In this document: positions 34,405-43,438 of the stretch, piece by piece
How the letters are laid out: every line of letters begins with the position of its first letter
Position numbering within the stretch: position 1 is the stretch's first letter
From: Christensenellaceae bacterium
GTDB taxonomy: Bacteria > Bacillota > Clostridia > Christensenellales > CAG-138
NCBI GenBank assembly: GCA_031261085.1
Contig: JAISKB010000001.1
Span: 62,001 to 126,000 of the forward strand
Reading direction: 5' to 3'
Length of the DNA: 64,000 nucleotides
Made by a program: the position numbers and the translations under genes
The notes under the pieces: generated by a model
The model's input: only the letters and a program-made list of their open reading frames with translations
Database searches by the model: none
What the model was told of the DNA's origin: nothing

Positions 34405-34704
34405 ATGGAGTATAATTTTACGGCTACATTTCGCAGATATAAAGAAGAGGATGATTGCGGATGGAACTTTCTGTTCATGCCGAATGAATTAGCTAGGGAA
34501 GTGCGGGCGCATTTCAAATACCGCGAAGAAGGTTGGGGGCGCATGAAGGTGTTGGCAAAAATCGGCGGCAGCGAATGGAAAACCTCCATTTGGTTCGATA
34601 CGAAGCAGAATACCTATTTGCTCCCCGTAAAAGCGGAAATTCGAAAAAAAGAGAAAATAGAAATGGAAGTCGGAAAAGAAATAGACGTTACCATTTGGAT
34701 TTAA
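34405..34704 (+). CDS. DUF1905 domain protein
   Basis: A 99-residue protein matching the DUF1905 beta-barrel pattern: MEYNFTATFRRY, then GWNFLFMPNELAREV, GGSEWKTSIWFD, YLLPVKAEIRKKEKIEMEVG and a final DVTIWI. Function unknown. ATG 34405 lies 12 nt after GGAGGGG; GTG 34348, directly after the previous stop, would add 19 unconserved-looking residues. It is the last gene before the terminator of the nucleoside operon and is more A+T-rich than the genes before it. Confidence 0.75.
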   Translation: MEYNFTATFRRYKEEDDCGWNFLFMPNELAREVRAHFKYREEGWGRMKVLAKIGGSEWKTSIWFDTKQNTYLLPVKAEIRKKEKIEMEVGKEIDVTIWI

Positions 34705-34745
34705 ATGATCCAAATTTAAGTAAAGCATTAGCTTTAGAACAGAAC

Positions 34746-34776
34746 AAAACACCCTATTAAAGCATAGGGTGTTTTT
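34746..34776. terminator. Bidirectional terminator
   Basis: AAAACACCCTAT pairs with ATAGGGTGTTTT; A-run on one side and T-run on the other. It separates the nucleoside operon from the converging DUF1002 gene. Confidence 0.85.
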
Positions 34777-34808
34777 GCTATTGCGGTTATTGAGTTTAAA
34801 GAAATCCC

Positions 34809-35675
34809 TTACTTTTTACCGAACAGCCCGGAAATAAACTTGCTCACCGAGCTGAAGAACCCGTTCACCTTTTCGGTTAGGCCGGATAGCTTTTCTTTGG
34901 CCTCGCCGGCCTTTTTGATGGTATCAGCCATGGAGAGCAGCTTTTCTTTGAGCGCGTTGATATCCAGCTTTTCGAGCTTGCGGCACAGTGCCAGCAGCTG
35001 CTCCACCTGCGCGTCGGTGATTTGTACGTTGTACTGCTTGGCGATATTGCGGATTTCGCCGCGCACATCGTCATCCGACATATTCTGCGTTTGATCCAAT
35101 ATCTTTTTAAGCTCGTTGATCATTTGGGTCGCTTCTTCGCTGCCGATGTATTGCGCAAGCTCGCCCGTGAGCACAAGCTCCTCCGCCCCTACCGATTTAG
35201 CCAAATCGGATAGCGATTTGCCCGAAATATCTTCATATGCCTTGTAGACGCCGGTTAAAGCGGCGGTGCCGCTCACGGCAAACGGTGCGCTCACCCGCAC
35301 CTCGGCATCGGATATGCCGGCGGTGGTGAGGGCGTTGATATACATCTGCTGGGTACACCAATTGATGTTGTTGGTTTTGATGCTTAGGCCCGCGCCCGGC
35401 TCCAGCACGGCGATATACACGCACGAAAGCGCCACATGGCCTATTTTTGCGTCATCCACCAAGCCTTCTAAATAAGCGCGTTCATCGCTGTTGGACACGG
35501 TCAGTTCGGGAACCGTGCCGCGCTCTATGCCAAAATCCTTATAGATTTGCGCGATTTGAGCTTCGTCCAAATTTGCGCCCAGGCAAACGCGCTGATCCTC
35601 TGTGGAAAACGCGAAGGCCGAGGTAGCCGGTACAAGTATGCACAGCGCCAACAGCGCCGCAAGAATCCGCTTCAT
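34809..35675 (-). CDS. Secreted DUF1002 protein
   Basis: A 288-residue exported protein: signal peptide (residues 1-22, cleavage after SAFAF region), then the DUF1002 domain (QRVCLGANLDEAQIAQIYKD near 28, ELTVSNSDERAYLEG, IKTNNINWCTQQMYINALTT, DAEVRVSAPFAVSGTAALTG). The C-terminal ~90 residues are helical and heptad-like. The domain is common in Firmicutes and of unknown function. It stands alone between terminator and rlmD. Confidence 0.85.
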   Translation of the reverse strand: MKRILAALLALCILVPATSAFAFSTEDQRVCLGANLDEAQIAQIYKDFGIERGTVPELTVSNSDERAYLEGLVDDAKIGHVALSCVYIAVLEPGAGLSIKTNNINWCTQQMYINALTTAGISDAEVRVSAPFAVSGTAALTGVYKAYEDISGKSLSDLAKSVGAEELVLTGELAQYIGSEEATQMINELKKILDQTQNMSDDDVRGEIRNIAKQYNVQITDAQVEQLLALCRKLEKLDINALKEKLLSMADTIKKAGEAKEKLSGLTEKVNGFFSSVSKFISGLFGKK

Positions 35676-35808
35676 AGTGAAAAAATTCCTCCTTAAACCA
35701 ACAGTGGTTCGTTATTGCTATGGCGTAAACATGTAGCTGTTCACCGCTGTATTATATCATATCCAGGGCGCGAGTTTTTTAACGCACTGTAAATAATGCA
35801 AGCGCGCA

Positions 35809-37170
35809 TCATATTTTTTCGAGCAAAACCACCGTTTCCACATGCCCGGTATGCGGGAACATATCCACCGGCTGCACACGCGCTATGCGCAGGCCGCCAT
35901 CGGCCAGTATGCGGCAATCCCGCGCGAGCGTGGCCGGGTCGCACGAAACATATACCACCCGCTTTGCCCCGCTGCGCAAAATCGCCTGCAGCGCGGCCTG
36001 TTCACAGCCCTTGCGGGGCGGATCTACCACGATGGCCTGCAGCGCCGCGCCCTGCGCCACCAGCGCGGGCAGCGCATCCTCGGCATTGCCGCAGATGAAT
36101 TCGGCGTTGCGGATGTCGTTTTGCGCCGCGTTGCGCCGCGCATCCTCCACCGCCTCGGCTACGTTATCTATGCCGATTACCTTTTTGGCGGCTTTCGCCA
36201 GCAGCAACGATATGGCGCCTATGCCGCAATATACATCCGCCACGGTTTCCTCGCCGTTAAGGTTCAAAAACGACAGCACGGTTTGGTACAGCGCCTCGGT
36301 CTGCGTTGGGTTCACCTGCAAAAACGACTGCGCGCTCACATCGAAGCGCAGCCCGCCAATGTTGGTTTCCAGCCGCGCCGCGCCATACACCAGCGCATAT
36401 TCCCCGCCCAGTATCACATTGGAAGCCGTGCGGTTTATGTTGTGCAGCACACAGGCCAAATCCGGCACCCGTTTTTTTAGGTTGGCAACGAGCGCATCCC
36501 GCTGCGGCAGCTTGCCCGTGGTGACGATAACGGCCATCACGCCCTGCGCCGAGGTGCGGGCCATCACATGGCGCAAATCCCCGCGCTGCGTAGCTTCATC
36601 ATAAGGCGCTATGCCATATTGCTCCGCCCAATCCCGCACCGCGCAAGCCGCGGCAATGCCCCGCGCATCCTGTATGGGGCAATCCTCCATCGGCACGATG
36701 CGGTGGCTGTGCGGCGCGTAAAAGCCCATCACCACGCCGCTCCCCCCGCTGCCCAGCGGGAAGCTGCCCTTGTTGCGGTAGCGCCAAGGCTCCGTCATGC
36801 CCAGCACGGGCTCCACCTTTACGTCGGTAAAGCCCCCCAGGCGGCGTATCGCATCCTGCACCTGCGCGTGCTTGGCCGCAAGCTGCGCTTCGTAGCGCAC
36901 ATGCTGCAGCGTACACCCGCCGCACTGCGCATATACCGGGCAGCGCGGCGCGGCGCGATTGGGGCTTGGGTTGCGCACCGCCTTTAGCTTGGCTATGCCA
37001 TACCCCGTATGCACCTTGATTACATGCGCGTCCACATCCTCGCCGGGCAACGCCTGCGGCACAAACATCGCAAAGCCATCCACCTTGCCTATCCCCTGCC
37101 CCTGCGCGGTCAAGCTATCGATGTGCAGCGATATATCCTCATTTTTTTGAACCGGCGTATTGATTTTCAT
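35809..37170 (-). CDS. rlmD: 23S rRNA (uracil-5-)-methyltransferase, RlmD/RumA type
   Basis: A 453-residue SAM-dependent RNA methyltransferase. It has an N-terminal TRAM domain (about residues 8-65), the iron-sulfur cysteines CPVYAQCGGC near 80-90, the motif DVYCGIGAISLLLA (SAM site) near 325, DPPRKGCEQ near 390 and the catalytic Cys in VYVSCDPATLARD near 415. Forms 5-methyluridine in 23S rRNA (RlmD or RlmCD-like). ATG 37170 overlaps the dnaE stop (ATGA); the longer frame to 37206 lies within dnaE. Last gene of the murB-rapZ-whiA-dnaE block. Confidence 0.9.
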   Translation of the reverse strand: MKINTPVQKNEDISLHIDSLTAQGQGIGKVDGFAMFVPQALPGEDVDAHVIKVHTGYGIAKLKAVRNPSPNRAAPRCPVYAQCGGCTLQHVRYEAQLAAKHAQVQDAIRRLGGFTDVKVEPVLGMTEPWRYRNKGSFPLGSGGSGVVMGFYAPHSHRIVPMEDCPIQDARGIAAACAVRDWAEQYGIAPYDEATQRGDLRHVMARTSAQGVMAVIVTTGKLPQRDALVANLKKRVPDLACVLHNINRTASNVILGGEYALVYGAARLETNIGGLRFDVSAQSFLQVNPTQTEALYQTVLSFLNLNGEETVADVYCGIGAISLLLAKAAKKVIGIDNVAEAVEDARRNAAQNDIRNAEFICGNAEDALPALVAQGAALQAIVVDPPRKGCEQAALQAILRSGAKRVVYVSCDPATLARDCRILADGGLRIARVQPVDMFPHTGHVETVVLLEKI

Positions 37171-40100
37171 CCGTATTTCACATTCTCCTTGCCCAGCCGC
37201 TCGCACAAAATATCCAGCAGTGCGGCGGATGGATTAATATATAGTTCCTTGGGCACAAGCCGCTGCCTGCGCGTAGCCGGGTCAAACAGCACCACCGGCA
37301 CATTGCCGGGGTACCGTGCCAATATGCCGCTTATGCGCTCGAGCAGCGGCGCATCCTCCTCCATGCGAAGGAAAAGCTTTTGCGAAGCGGCGTGGTTCAG
37401 CGCCGTCACCGTATCCACCAATATGGTGTTTTTTTGTTCCTCGCGGATATTCAGCTTGCCGCTCACCGTCACGATGGAGTCCGCTCCCAGGCGGGAGGCA
37501 TATTTTTGATAGGTATTGGGGAACAGCGTGAGCTCGAGCGAGCCGGTTAAATCCTCCAGCGTCACATAGGCCATAATACCGCCGCTGCGCGTGGCCTTGG
37601 TATGCATCGCTGTGAGTATGCCGCCCAGGCTAACCACCTGGTTATCCGCAAAGCGGCCCGCGCCATCCGCAAGCACCAGCTCGCTCACCGTGGTGCCCAG
37701 CGCCCGCAATTCTTTATCGTAGGCCAGCAGCGGGTGCCCGCTGATATAAATGCCCATCGTCTCCCGCTCCATAGAGAGCAGTACATTGGGCGCAAACTCG
37801 GGCACATTCGGTATCTTTACCGCCACCTCCGCCTGCGCCTGCTCGCCGCCGGCCATGTCAAACAGCGAAATTTGGCCCTGCGCGCGCTGCTTACGGTCCC
37901 CGGCGGCATCGTCTATCAGCTGCTCATATACCCGCATCAGCTGCGCGCGCGTATACCCCATGCTCTCGAAGCACCCGGCCTTTATAAGGCCCTCGGTCAT
38001 GCGCTTTTTTACCGAAGCGTTGCGGCGCACAAAATCGTGGAAATCCAAAAACGGGCCGCCGCTTTCGCGCTCCTGCACGGTTTCATCGATAAAGCCCTCG
38101 CCCACGTTGCGCACACCGGCCAGCCCAAAGCGTATCTTCCCATCCTCCACGCTAAACTTGGCGCGGCTTTTGTTGATATCCGGCGGGAGCACCTCGATGC
38201 CATGCTGCTTGCAGTAATAGATATATTCCGCCACCTTATCGGTGCTGTTCCCCATAAAGCTGTTGATCAGCGCGGTCAAAAACTCCATGGGGTAATATAC
38301 CTTTAAATAGGCCGTGCGATAGGCCACCACGGCATAGGCCGCCGCGTGGGATTTGTTGAACGCGTAGGACGCAAAATCCACCATTTCGTCGAATATCCGG
38401 TTGGCGGCCTCGCGCGATACGCCGTTGCGCACGGCGCCGGGCACCTGTACCTGCCCGTTTTCCACAATGCCGTCAATAAAATATTCCCGCTCCTTCAGCA
38501 TGACATCGTGCTTTTTTTTGGACATCGCGCGGCGCACCAAATCGCTCCTGCCCCAGGAATATCCTCCAAGATCCCGCACGATTTGCATGACCTGCTCCTG
38601 ATAGACCATGCAGCCATACGTTTTTTCGAGTATGGGCTGCAGGCGCGCATCCTCATACCGCACCAGCGCCGGGTTTTGCTTGACCTTTATGTAGCGGGGT
38701 ATCTGCTCCATGGGGCCGGGGCGGTAAAGCGCGATGCCCGCGATGATATCCTCAAAATTGCTGGGTTTAAACTGTGTTAAAAACTGGCGCATACCGGCGG
38801 ATTCCAGCTGGAACACGCCATCGGTATCCCCCTTGGAGATCATCTCGTATACGGCGGGGTCGTCAAACTCGATGTGCTCCAGATCGGGCGGGGTTTTGCC
38901 GCCCTGTACGATATACTCGAGGGTATCCCGTATCACGGTGAGGGTGCGCAGGCCCAAAAAGTCCATTTTCAGCAGGCCCAGCTCCTCTATCGTATCCTTT
39001 GCGAACTGGGTGGTAACGGCATCCTCATTGCGCTGCAGCGGCACATATTCCACCGTGGGCTCCGCGCATATCACCACCCCCGCCGCGTGGGTGGAAGCAT
39101 GCCGCGGCAAGCCCTCGAGCTTAAGCGAAAGGTCGATGAGCTTTTTTATCTTGGGGTCTGTTTCATAAAGCGTGTGCAGCTCCTGCGAAACCTCCAGCGC
39201 CTTGTTCAGCGTCATACCCAGCGTGGTGGGCACCATTTTGGATATACGGTCGGCATCGGCATAGGGCATATCCAGTGCGCGGGCCACATCCCGTATGGCC
39301 GCCTTGGCCGCCATGGAGCCGAAGGTGATGATTTGTGCCACATGGTCGGCGCCATATTTGCCCACCACATAATCTATCACCTCCTGCCGCCGCTCGATGC
39401 AGAAGTCTATGTCAAAATCCGGCATGGAGATGCGCTCCGGGTTTAAAAAGCGCTCAAAAATTAAATCGTACTTGATGGGGTCGATATCCGTGATATCCAT
39501 GGCGTAGGCCACCAGGCTGCCCGCGCCGCTCCCCCTGCCCGGCCCCACATAGATGCCGTTGCGGTGGGCAAAATCCACAAAGTCCCATACGATAAGGAAG
39601 TAATCTACAAACCCCATCTCTATAATGACGCTTACCTCATAGTAAAGCCGCTCCCATATCGCGTCGTCGGCATCCGGCATTTTGCGCCGCAGGCCCTCTT
39701 CACACAGCTTGCGCAAATAAGCGCTGTTACCAAGCCCCTCTGGCGCGGTAAACTCGGGCAGCCGCCGCGCCCCAAAGTCGATGGATACACTGCACTTTTC
39801 CGCTATTTCCGCCGTGGCTTCTATGGCTTCCGGGTAGTCGTACAGCGCCTGCCGCATTTCATCTTCGCTCTTTAGGTAAAACGCATCCGCGGACATGCGC
39901 ATGCGGTTTTCATCGGTTACCACGCGGTTGGTTTGGATGCACAGCAATACATCCTGCGACTCGGCATCCTCCTGATTTACATAATGTATGTCGTTGGTCG
40001 CAACGGTTTTTATGCCCAGCTCCCTGGCGATTTGCGCAAGCTGGGGCAGCACGGCAAGCTGGTCGGGCAGGCCGTGGTTTTGAAGCTCGATGTAAAAATC

Positions 40101-40598
40101 CTCTCCAAACATACGCAAAAGCCGTTCAGCCAAGGCCTTTGCGCTGTCATACCGGCCCTGCAGCAGCAGCTGTGGGATATCCCCCGCCAGGCAGGCCGAA
40201 AGGCAGATGAGCCCCTCGCGGTATTGCTCCAGCACCGCGTAATCGATGCGGGGCTTATAATAAAACCCATCGATAAACGCGATGGAGGATAGCCGCATCA
40301 GGTTTTTGTAGCCCTGCTCGTTTTTGGCCAGCAGTATGAGGTGCGCGTATTCCCGCACGCCCTCCCTATCCTGCAGGGAGCGCGGGGCGACATACGCCTC
40401 CATGCCGAGTATGGGCTTTATACCCGCTTTGTTGCAGGCCTTATAAAAATCGATTACGCCATACATCGCGCCATGATCGGTGATGGCCAGCGCGCCCATG
40501 CCCAATTCCTTCGCGCGCGCCACCAAATCGGTGATGCGCGCCGCGCCATCGAGCAAGCTGTATTGCGTATGTACATGCAAATGCGTAAACCCAGACAT
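37167..40598 (-). CDS. dnaE: DNA polymerase III alpha subunit
   Basis: A 1143-residue replicative polymerase subunit of the DnaE1 type. The N-terminal PHP domain has HLHVHTQYSLLDG at residues 6-18; the catalytic palm has PDFDIDFCIERR near 393-404 with the metal-binding aspartates; later come the fingers, a tandem helix-hairpin-helix region (FASYAFNKSHAAAYA near 745) and an OB-fold (VVSLGGILTAMHTK near 1000). The gene lies 46 nt after whiA and overlaps rlmD. Full length, intact. Confidence 0.96.
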   Translation of the reverse strand: MSGFTHLHVHTQYSLLDGAARITDLVARAKELGMGALAITDHGAMYGVIDFYKACNKAGIKPILGMEAYVAPRSLQDREGVREYAHLILLAKNEQGYKNLMRLSSIAFIDGFYYKPRIDYAVLEQYREGLICLSACLAGDIPQLLLQGRYDSAKALAERLLRMFGEDFYIELQNHGLPDQLAVLPQLAQIARELGIKTVATNDIHYVNQEDAESQDVLLCIQTNRVVTDENRMRMSADAFYLKSEDEMRQALYDYPEAIEATAEIAEKCSVSIDFGARRLPEFTAPEGLGNSAYLRKLCEEGLRRKMPDADDAIWERLYYEVSVIIEMGFVDYFLIVWDFVDFAHRNGIYVGPGRGSGAGSLVAYAMDITDIDPIKYDLIFERFLNPERISMPDFDIDFCIERRQEVIDYVVGKYGADHVAQIITFGSMAAKAAIRDVARALDMPYADADRISKMVPTTLGMTLNKALEVSQELHTLYETDPKIKKLIDLSLKLEGLPRHASTHAAGVVICAEPTVEYVPLQRNEDAVTTQFAKDTIEELGLLKMDFLGLRTLTVIRDTLEYIVQGGKTPPDLEHIEFDDPAVYEMISKGDTDGVFQLESAGMRQFLTQFKPSNFEDIIAGIALYRPGPMEQIPRYIKVKQNPALVRYEDARLQPILEKTYGCMVYQEQVMQIVRDLGGYSWGRSDLVRRAMSKKKHDVMLKEREYFIDGIVENGQVQVPGAVRNGVSREAANRIFDEMVDFASYAFNKSHAAAYAVVAYRTAYLKVYYPMEFLTALINSFMGNSTDKVAEYIYYCKQHGIEVLPPDINKSRAKFSVEDGKIRFGLAGVRNVGEGFIDETVQERESGGPFLDFHDFVRRNASVKKRMTEGLIKAGCFESMGYTRAQLMRVYEQLIDDAAGDRKQRAQGQISLFDMAGGEQAQAEVAVKIPNVPEFAPNVLLSMERETMGIYISGHPLLAYDKELRALGTTVSELVLADGAGRFADNQVVSLGGILTAMHTKATRSGGIMAYVTLEDLTGSLELTLFPNTYQKYASRLGADSIVTVSGKLNIREEQKNTILVDTVTALNHAASQKLFLRMEEDAPLLERISGILARYPGNVPVVLFDPATRRQRLVPKELYINPSAALLDILCERLGKENVKYG

Positions 40599-40643
40599 TT
40601 TATTCCCCCGTGGCGCAGCGTGAACCGCGCCCGTAACATCCGT

Positions 40644-41591
40644 TTATAGCGTATCGCCCTTGGCGAGCCGCAAGGCACAGGCTATGGCCGCCAGCTTTTC
40701 GAAGCGGTGGTTCAACCCCGATTTGGATACTCCCATCAGCTCCGACAGCTCGAGAAGGCTTGCCTCCGGGTTGTTGAGCCGCGCCTCGGCAGCCTCCCGC
40801 AGCCGCGGGCCCAGTTTATGGAGCGCTGCGTTGGCCTGTATGCATGCAATATCCACCAGCTGCCGGGCTGCTGCGGCGGCGGCCTTGTTCATATTGGCAT
40901 CCTCAAAATTTCGGGCGCGGTTCACGCTGCCCGAGACCGAGCGCAATACCCGCACATCCTCAAAGGCCATGGTGCTGTTCATAGCGCCCACCAGCCGAAG
41001 AAAGTCGGATATGCTTTCCCCTTCTTTCATATATACGACAAAGCTGTTTTTGCGCGCCATATGCTTGGCGCCCAAATCGAAGCCCTCCAGCAGGCCGCAA
41101 AGCTCCACGGCGAAGCGTTCGTTGCGGCAAACCAATTCCAAATGGTAGCCTTTGGCCGGATCGCTGAGCGACCCCGCGCCCAAGAACGCGCCGCGCAGAT
41201 AGCACCGCTTCACGGCTTCCCCCTGCAGAAGCGCTTCGGGGATATGCCCCAAGGATAGCTCTCCCTCGCTTTGCCGCAGGTACCCCGCATCCTGCAAAAG
41301 CGCCTTGCAAGCCTCCCCGCCCGCAAGGTTCACGGCCGTGCTGTGCCCCCTTAGCCGCGCGTGCTCCCGGATCGAAACGGAGTATTCCACCGCATAAAGC
41401 TCCGATGCCAGCCCCGCAATCAGCCCGCCCACATGCTGGTTTTCGGTTATATATTGCACCCCCACGCCCCCCTTGCCCAGCGTGATGGAGCCGGCGCTAT
41501 AGGTGAGCGCGCAGAGCACCGCGCGCTTTTCGGCAGCGGTACGCAGCTTTAGCTTTGTGAGCTCCTCTTTGGTTTGCGATGAAAACGACAC
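40644..41591 (-). CDS. whiA: WhiA, DNA-binding protein
   Basis: A 315-residue WhiA: an N-terminal degenerate LAGLIDADG homing-endonuclease-like fold (SAGSITLGKGGVGV, YLRGAFLGAGSLSDPAKGYH) and a C-terminal helix-turn-helix (NPEASLLELSELMGVSKSGLNHR). WhiA affects sporulation in Streptomyces and cell division or metabolism in Bacillus. GTG 41591 with GGAAGGG upstream gives the family start; it begins 1 nt after the rapZ stop. The normal neighbour yvcK (glmR) is missing between rapZ and whiA. Confidence 0.93.
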   Translation of the reverse strand: MSFSSQTKEELTKLKLRTAAEKRAVLCALTYSAGSITLGKGGVGVQYITENQHVGGLIAGLASELYAVEYSVSIREHARLRGHSTAVNLAGGEACKALLQDAGYLRQSEGELSLGHIPEALLQGEAVKRCYLRGAFLGAGSLSDPAKGYHLELVCRNERFAVELCGLLEGFDLGAKHMARKNSFVVYMKEGESISDFLRLVGAMNSTMAFEDVRVLRSVSGSVNRARNFEDANMNKAAAAAARQLVDIACIQANAALHKLGPRLREAAEARLNNPEASLLELSELMGVSKSGLNHRFEKLAAIACALRLAKGDTL

Positions 41592-41592
41592 G

Positions 41593-42471
41593 CTATTCCC
41601 TTCCTTCGAGGCGCTTTTGCACATCGCCGGCCTCTATCGCCGTATCGCGGTGCGCAATCGTGGCGGCGCCGTTTGCGCCCATGCGGTCATACAGCGCCTG
41701 TGCCATGCATACCGAGCGATGCCGGCCGCCCGTGCAGCCAAACGCCACCATCAACCGCCGCTTGCCCTGCTCCTTAAAGCGTGGGATCAGCCGAACCAGC
41801 ATGTGCTCGACGCCCTCCAAAAAAAGTATGGCGTCCGGGTCGCCCAGCACAAAATCCCGCACGGGCGCATCCGCGCCGGATAGCTGGCGCAGCGCCGGCT
41901 CATAAAAGGGGTTGGGCAAAAAGCGCGCGTCCAGCACGATGTCCGCCTCAAACGGCACGCCGCGCTTATAGCCAAAGCTCATGATATCCAGCGTGAAGGG
42001 CGCATCCTCCAGATGCATGCGCCGCTCCACCTCGCGGCTGAGCTCCAGTGGCTTTAGGTCGGAGGTATCGATGATGTCGTTCGCCCTGTCGCGCAGGGGG
42101 GCGAGCAATTCCCGCTCGGCCTGTATGCCCTTGCGGACATCGCCGGAAAGCGGGTGCGGCCTGCGCGTTTCTTTAAAGCGGCGCTCCAAAATTTCATCCC
42201 GCGCATCCAGATAAAGTATGTGTACGGTCACGCCATTATCCGCGAGCTTGCTCAGCTTGGCGCAAATATCAAAATGGAACACGCTCTCGCGGCTATCTAT
42301 TACCACGGCCGCGCGGTCCACCGGCGGCACGGCATTTTGGCATAGCTGCGCAAAGCCCATGAGCATTTCGCAGGGCAGGTTGTCCACACAAAAATACCCC
42401 ATATCCTCGAAGCGTTTGAGCGCCTGCGACTTACCCGCGCCCGAAAGGCCGGTAACCACCAAAAGATACAC
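41593..42471 (-). CDS. rapZ: RapZ/YvcJ nucleotide-binding protein
   Basis: A 292-residue P-loop protein: Walker A GLSGAGKSQ at residues 8-16, the nucleotide-binding DSRESVFHF region near 60, and the C-terminal domain with IGCTGGRHRS-type motif (FGCTGGRHRSVCMAQAL near 258) that binds phosphosugar in RapZ. In E. coli RapZ steers GlmZ RNA decay; in Bacillus YvcJ is linked to competence. GTG start with GGGGAGGGA upstream, adjacent to murB. Order murB-rapZ-whiA is conserved in Firmicutes. Confidence 0.93.
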   Translation of the reverse strand: MYLLVVTGLSGAGKSQALKRFEDMGYFCVDNLPCEMLMGFAQLCQNAVPPVDRAAVVIDSRESVFHFDICAKLSKLADNGVTVHILYLDARDEILERRFKETRRPHPLSGDVRKGIQAERELLAPLRDRANDIIDTSDLKPLELSREVERRMHLEDAPFTLDIMSFGYKRGVPFEADIVLDARFLPNPFYEPALRQLSGADAPVRDFVLGDPDAILFLEGVEHMLVRLIPRFKEQGKRRLMVAFGCTGGRHRSVCMAQALYDRMGANGAATIAHRDTAIEAGDVQKRLEGRE

Positions 42472-42474
42472 GGC

Positions 42475-43380
42475 TCATTCCCTCCCCACAAATTTCACTT
42501 CGGGTTCCAACCGCACGCCGCTGCGCTCAAACACCCGTTTTTGCACCTCGGCGATAAGCCCGCGCACATCCGCGCTGGTGGCTCCCCCGGTATTTATAAT
42601 GAACCCGGCATGCAGCGCGCTCACCTGCGCGCCGCCCACGCGAAAGCCCTTTAGCCCGGCTTGCTCTATCAACGCACCGGCAAAGAACCCGGCCGGGCGC
42701 TTAAAGGCGCTGCCCGCGCTGGGGCTTGCCAGGGGCTGCTTCGCCTTGCGCCGCGCGGCATAGTCCCGCATACGCTGGGCTGCGCCGCCATCATCCGGCG
42801 CCAAACGGAATGTGGCGGACAGCACGATGCGCTCCGGCGCGCCAAACGCGCTGTACCGGTAGCCCATATCGCCGGCCTGCGGCGCGCATACGGCCACCTC
42901 GCCATGCTGCAAGTATTCCACACGTTCGAGCGACTGCGCCACCTCGCCGCCGTAGGCCCCGGCGTTCATGGCCACCGCGCCGCCTACGCTGCCCGGTATG
43001 CCCGCCGCCCATTCCAGTCCCATCAGCCCCTGCGCCGCCGCATATGCCGCCAGCCCAGAAACCAGAGTGCCCGCCAGCGCATGCACGCGATTCCCTTCGC
43101 AGCGCATGCCCGAAAAGCGTTCCCCCAGGTGGATGACCAAGCCTTCTATACCCCTGTCGCTCACCAAAAGGTTGGTGCCGTTGCCCAATATGAAAACCGG
43201 CGCGCCGCACTCCTTCGCAAGGCGCAAGGCGCGCGCCAGCGAGGGCGCATCCTCCGGCTCAAAAAAAAGGTCGGCTGGGCCGCCAATGCGGAAGGACGTG
43301 TGCTCCGCCATCGGCACATGTACCCGCACGGAGGGCCCCAAAGCGGCGGCCAACCGCGCAATGTTTTCTTGCATATCCAA
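42475..43380 (-). CDS. murB: UDP-N-acetylenolpyruvoylglucosamine reductase
   Basis: A 301-residue FAD-dependent MurB that makes UDP-N-acetylmuramate. FAD-binding residues are in HTSFRIGGPADLFF and LGNGTNLLVSD; GLEWAAGIPGSVGGAVAMNA holds the conserved Gly-rich turn; the catalytic Ser is in SPSAGSAFKRP near residue 230 and the Glu near the C-terminus in RLEPEVKFVG. This is the short type II form (lacking the YEERR-type insertion). First gene of the block ending with rlmD. Confidence 0.94.
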   Translation of the reverse strand: MDMQENIARLAAALGPSVRVHVPMAEHTSFRIGGPADLFFEPEDAPSLARALRLAKECGAPVFILGNGTNLLVSDRGIEGLVIHLGERFSGMRCEGNRVHALAGTLVSGLAAYAAAQGLMGLEWAAGIPGSVGGAVAMNAGAYGGEVAQSLERVEYLQHGEVAVCAPQAGDMGYRYSAFGAPERIVLSATFRLAPDDGGAAQRMRDYAARRKAKQPLASPSAGSAFKRPAGFFAGALIEQAGLKGFRVGGAQVSALHAGFIINTGGATSADVRGLIAEVQKRVFERSGVRLEPEVKFVGRE

Positions 43381-43403
43381 TACTCCCGTTGCCCCGCGCC
43401 GCC

Positions 43404-43409
43404 ATTATA
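43404..43409 (-). promoter_or_regulatory. -10 element upstream of murB
   Basis: Minus-strand TATAAT 24 nt upstream of the murB ATG; a recognisable -35 at the right spacing is not seen. Confidence 0.4.
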
Positions 43410-43438
43410 AAAAACCGGTCGGGCAATATAGTTTTATT

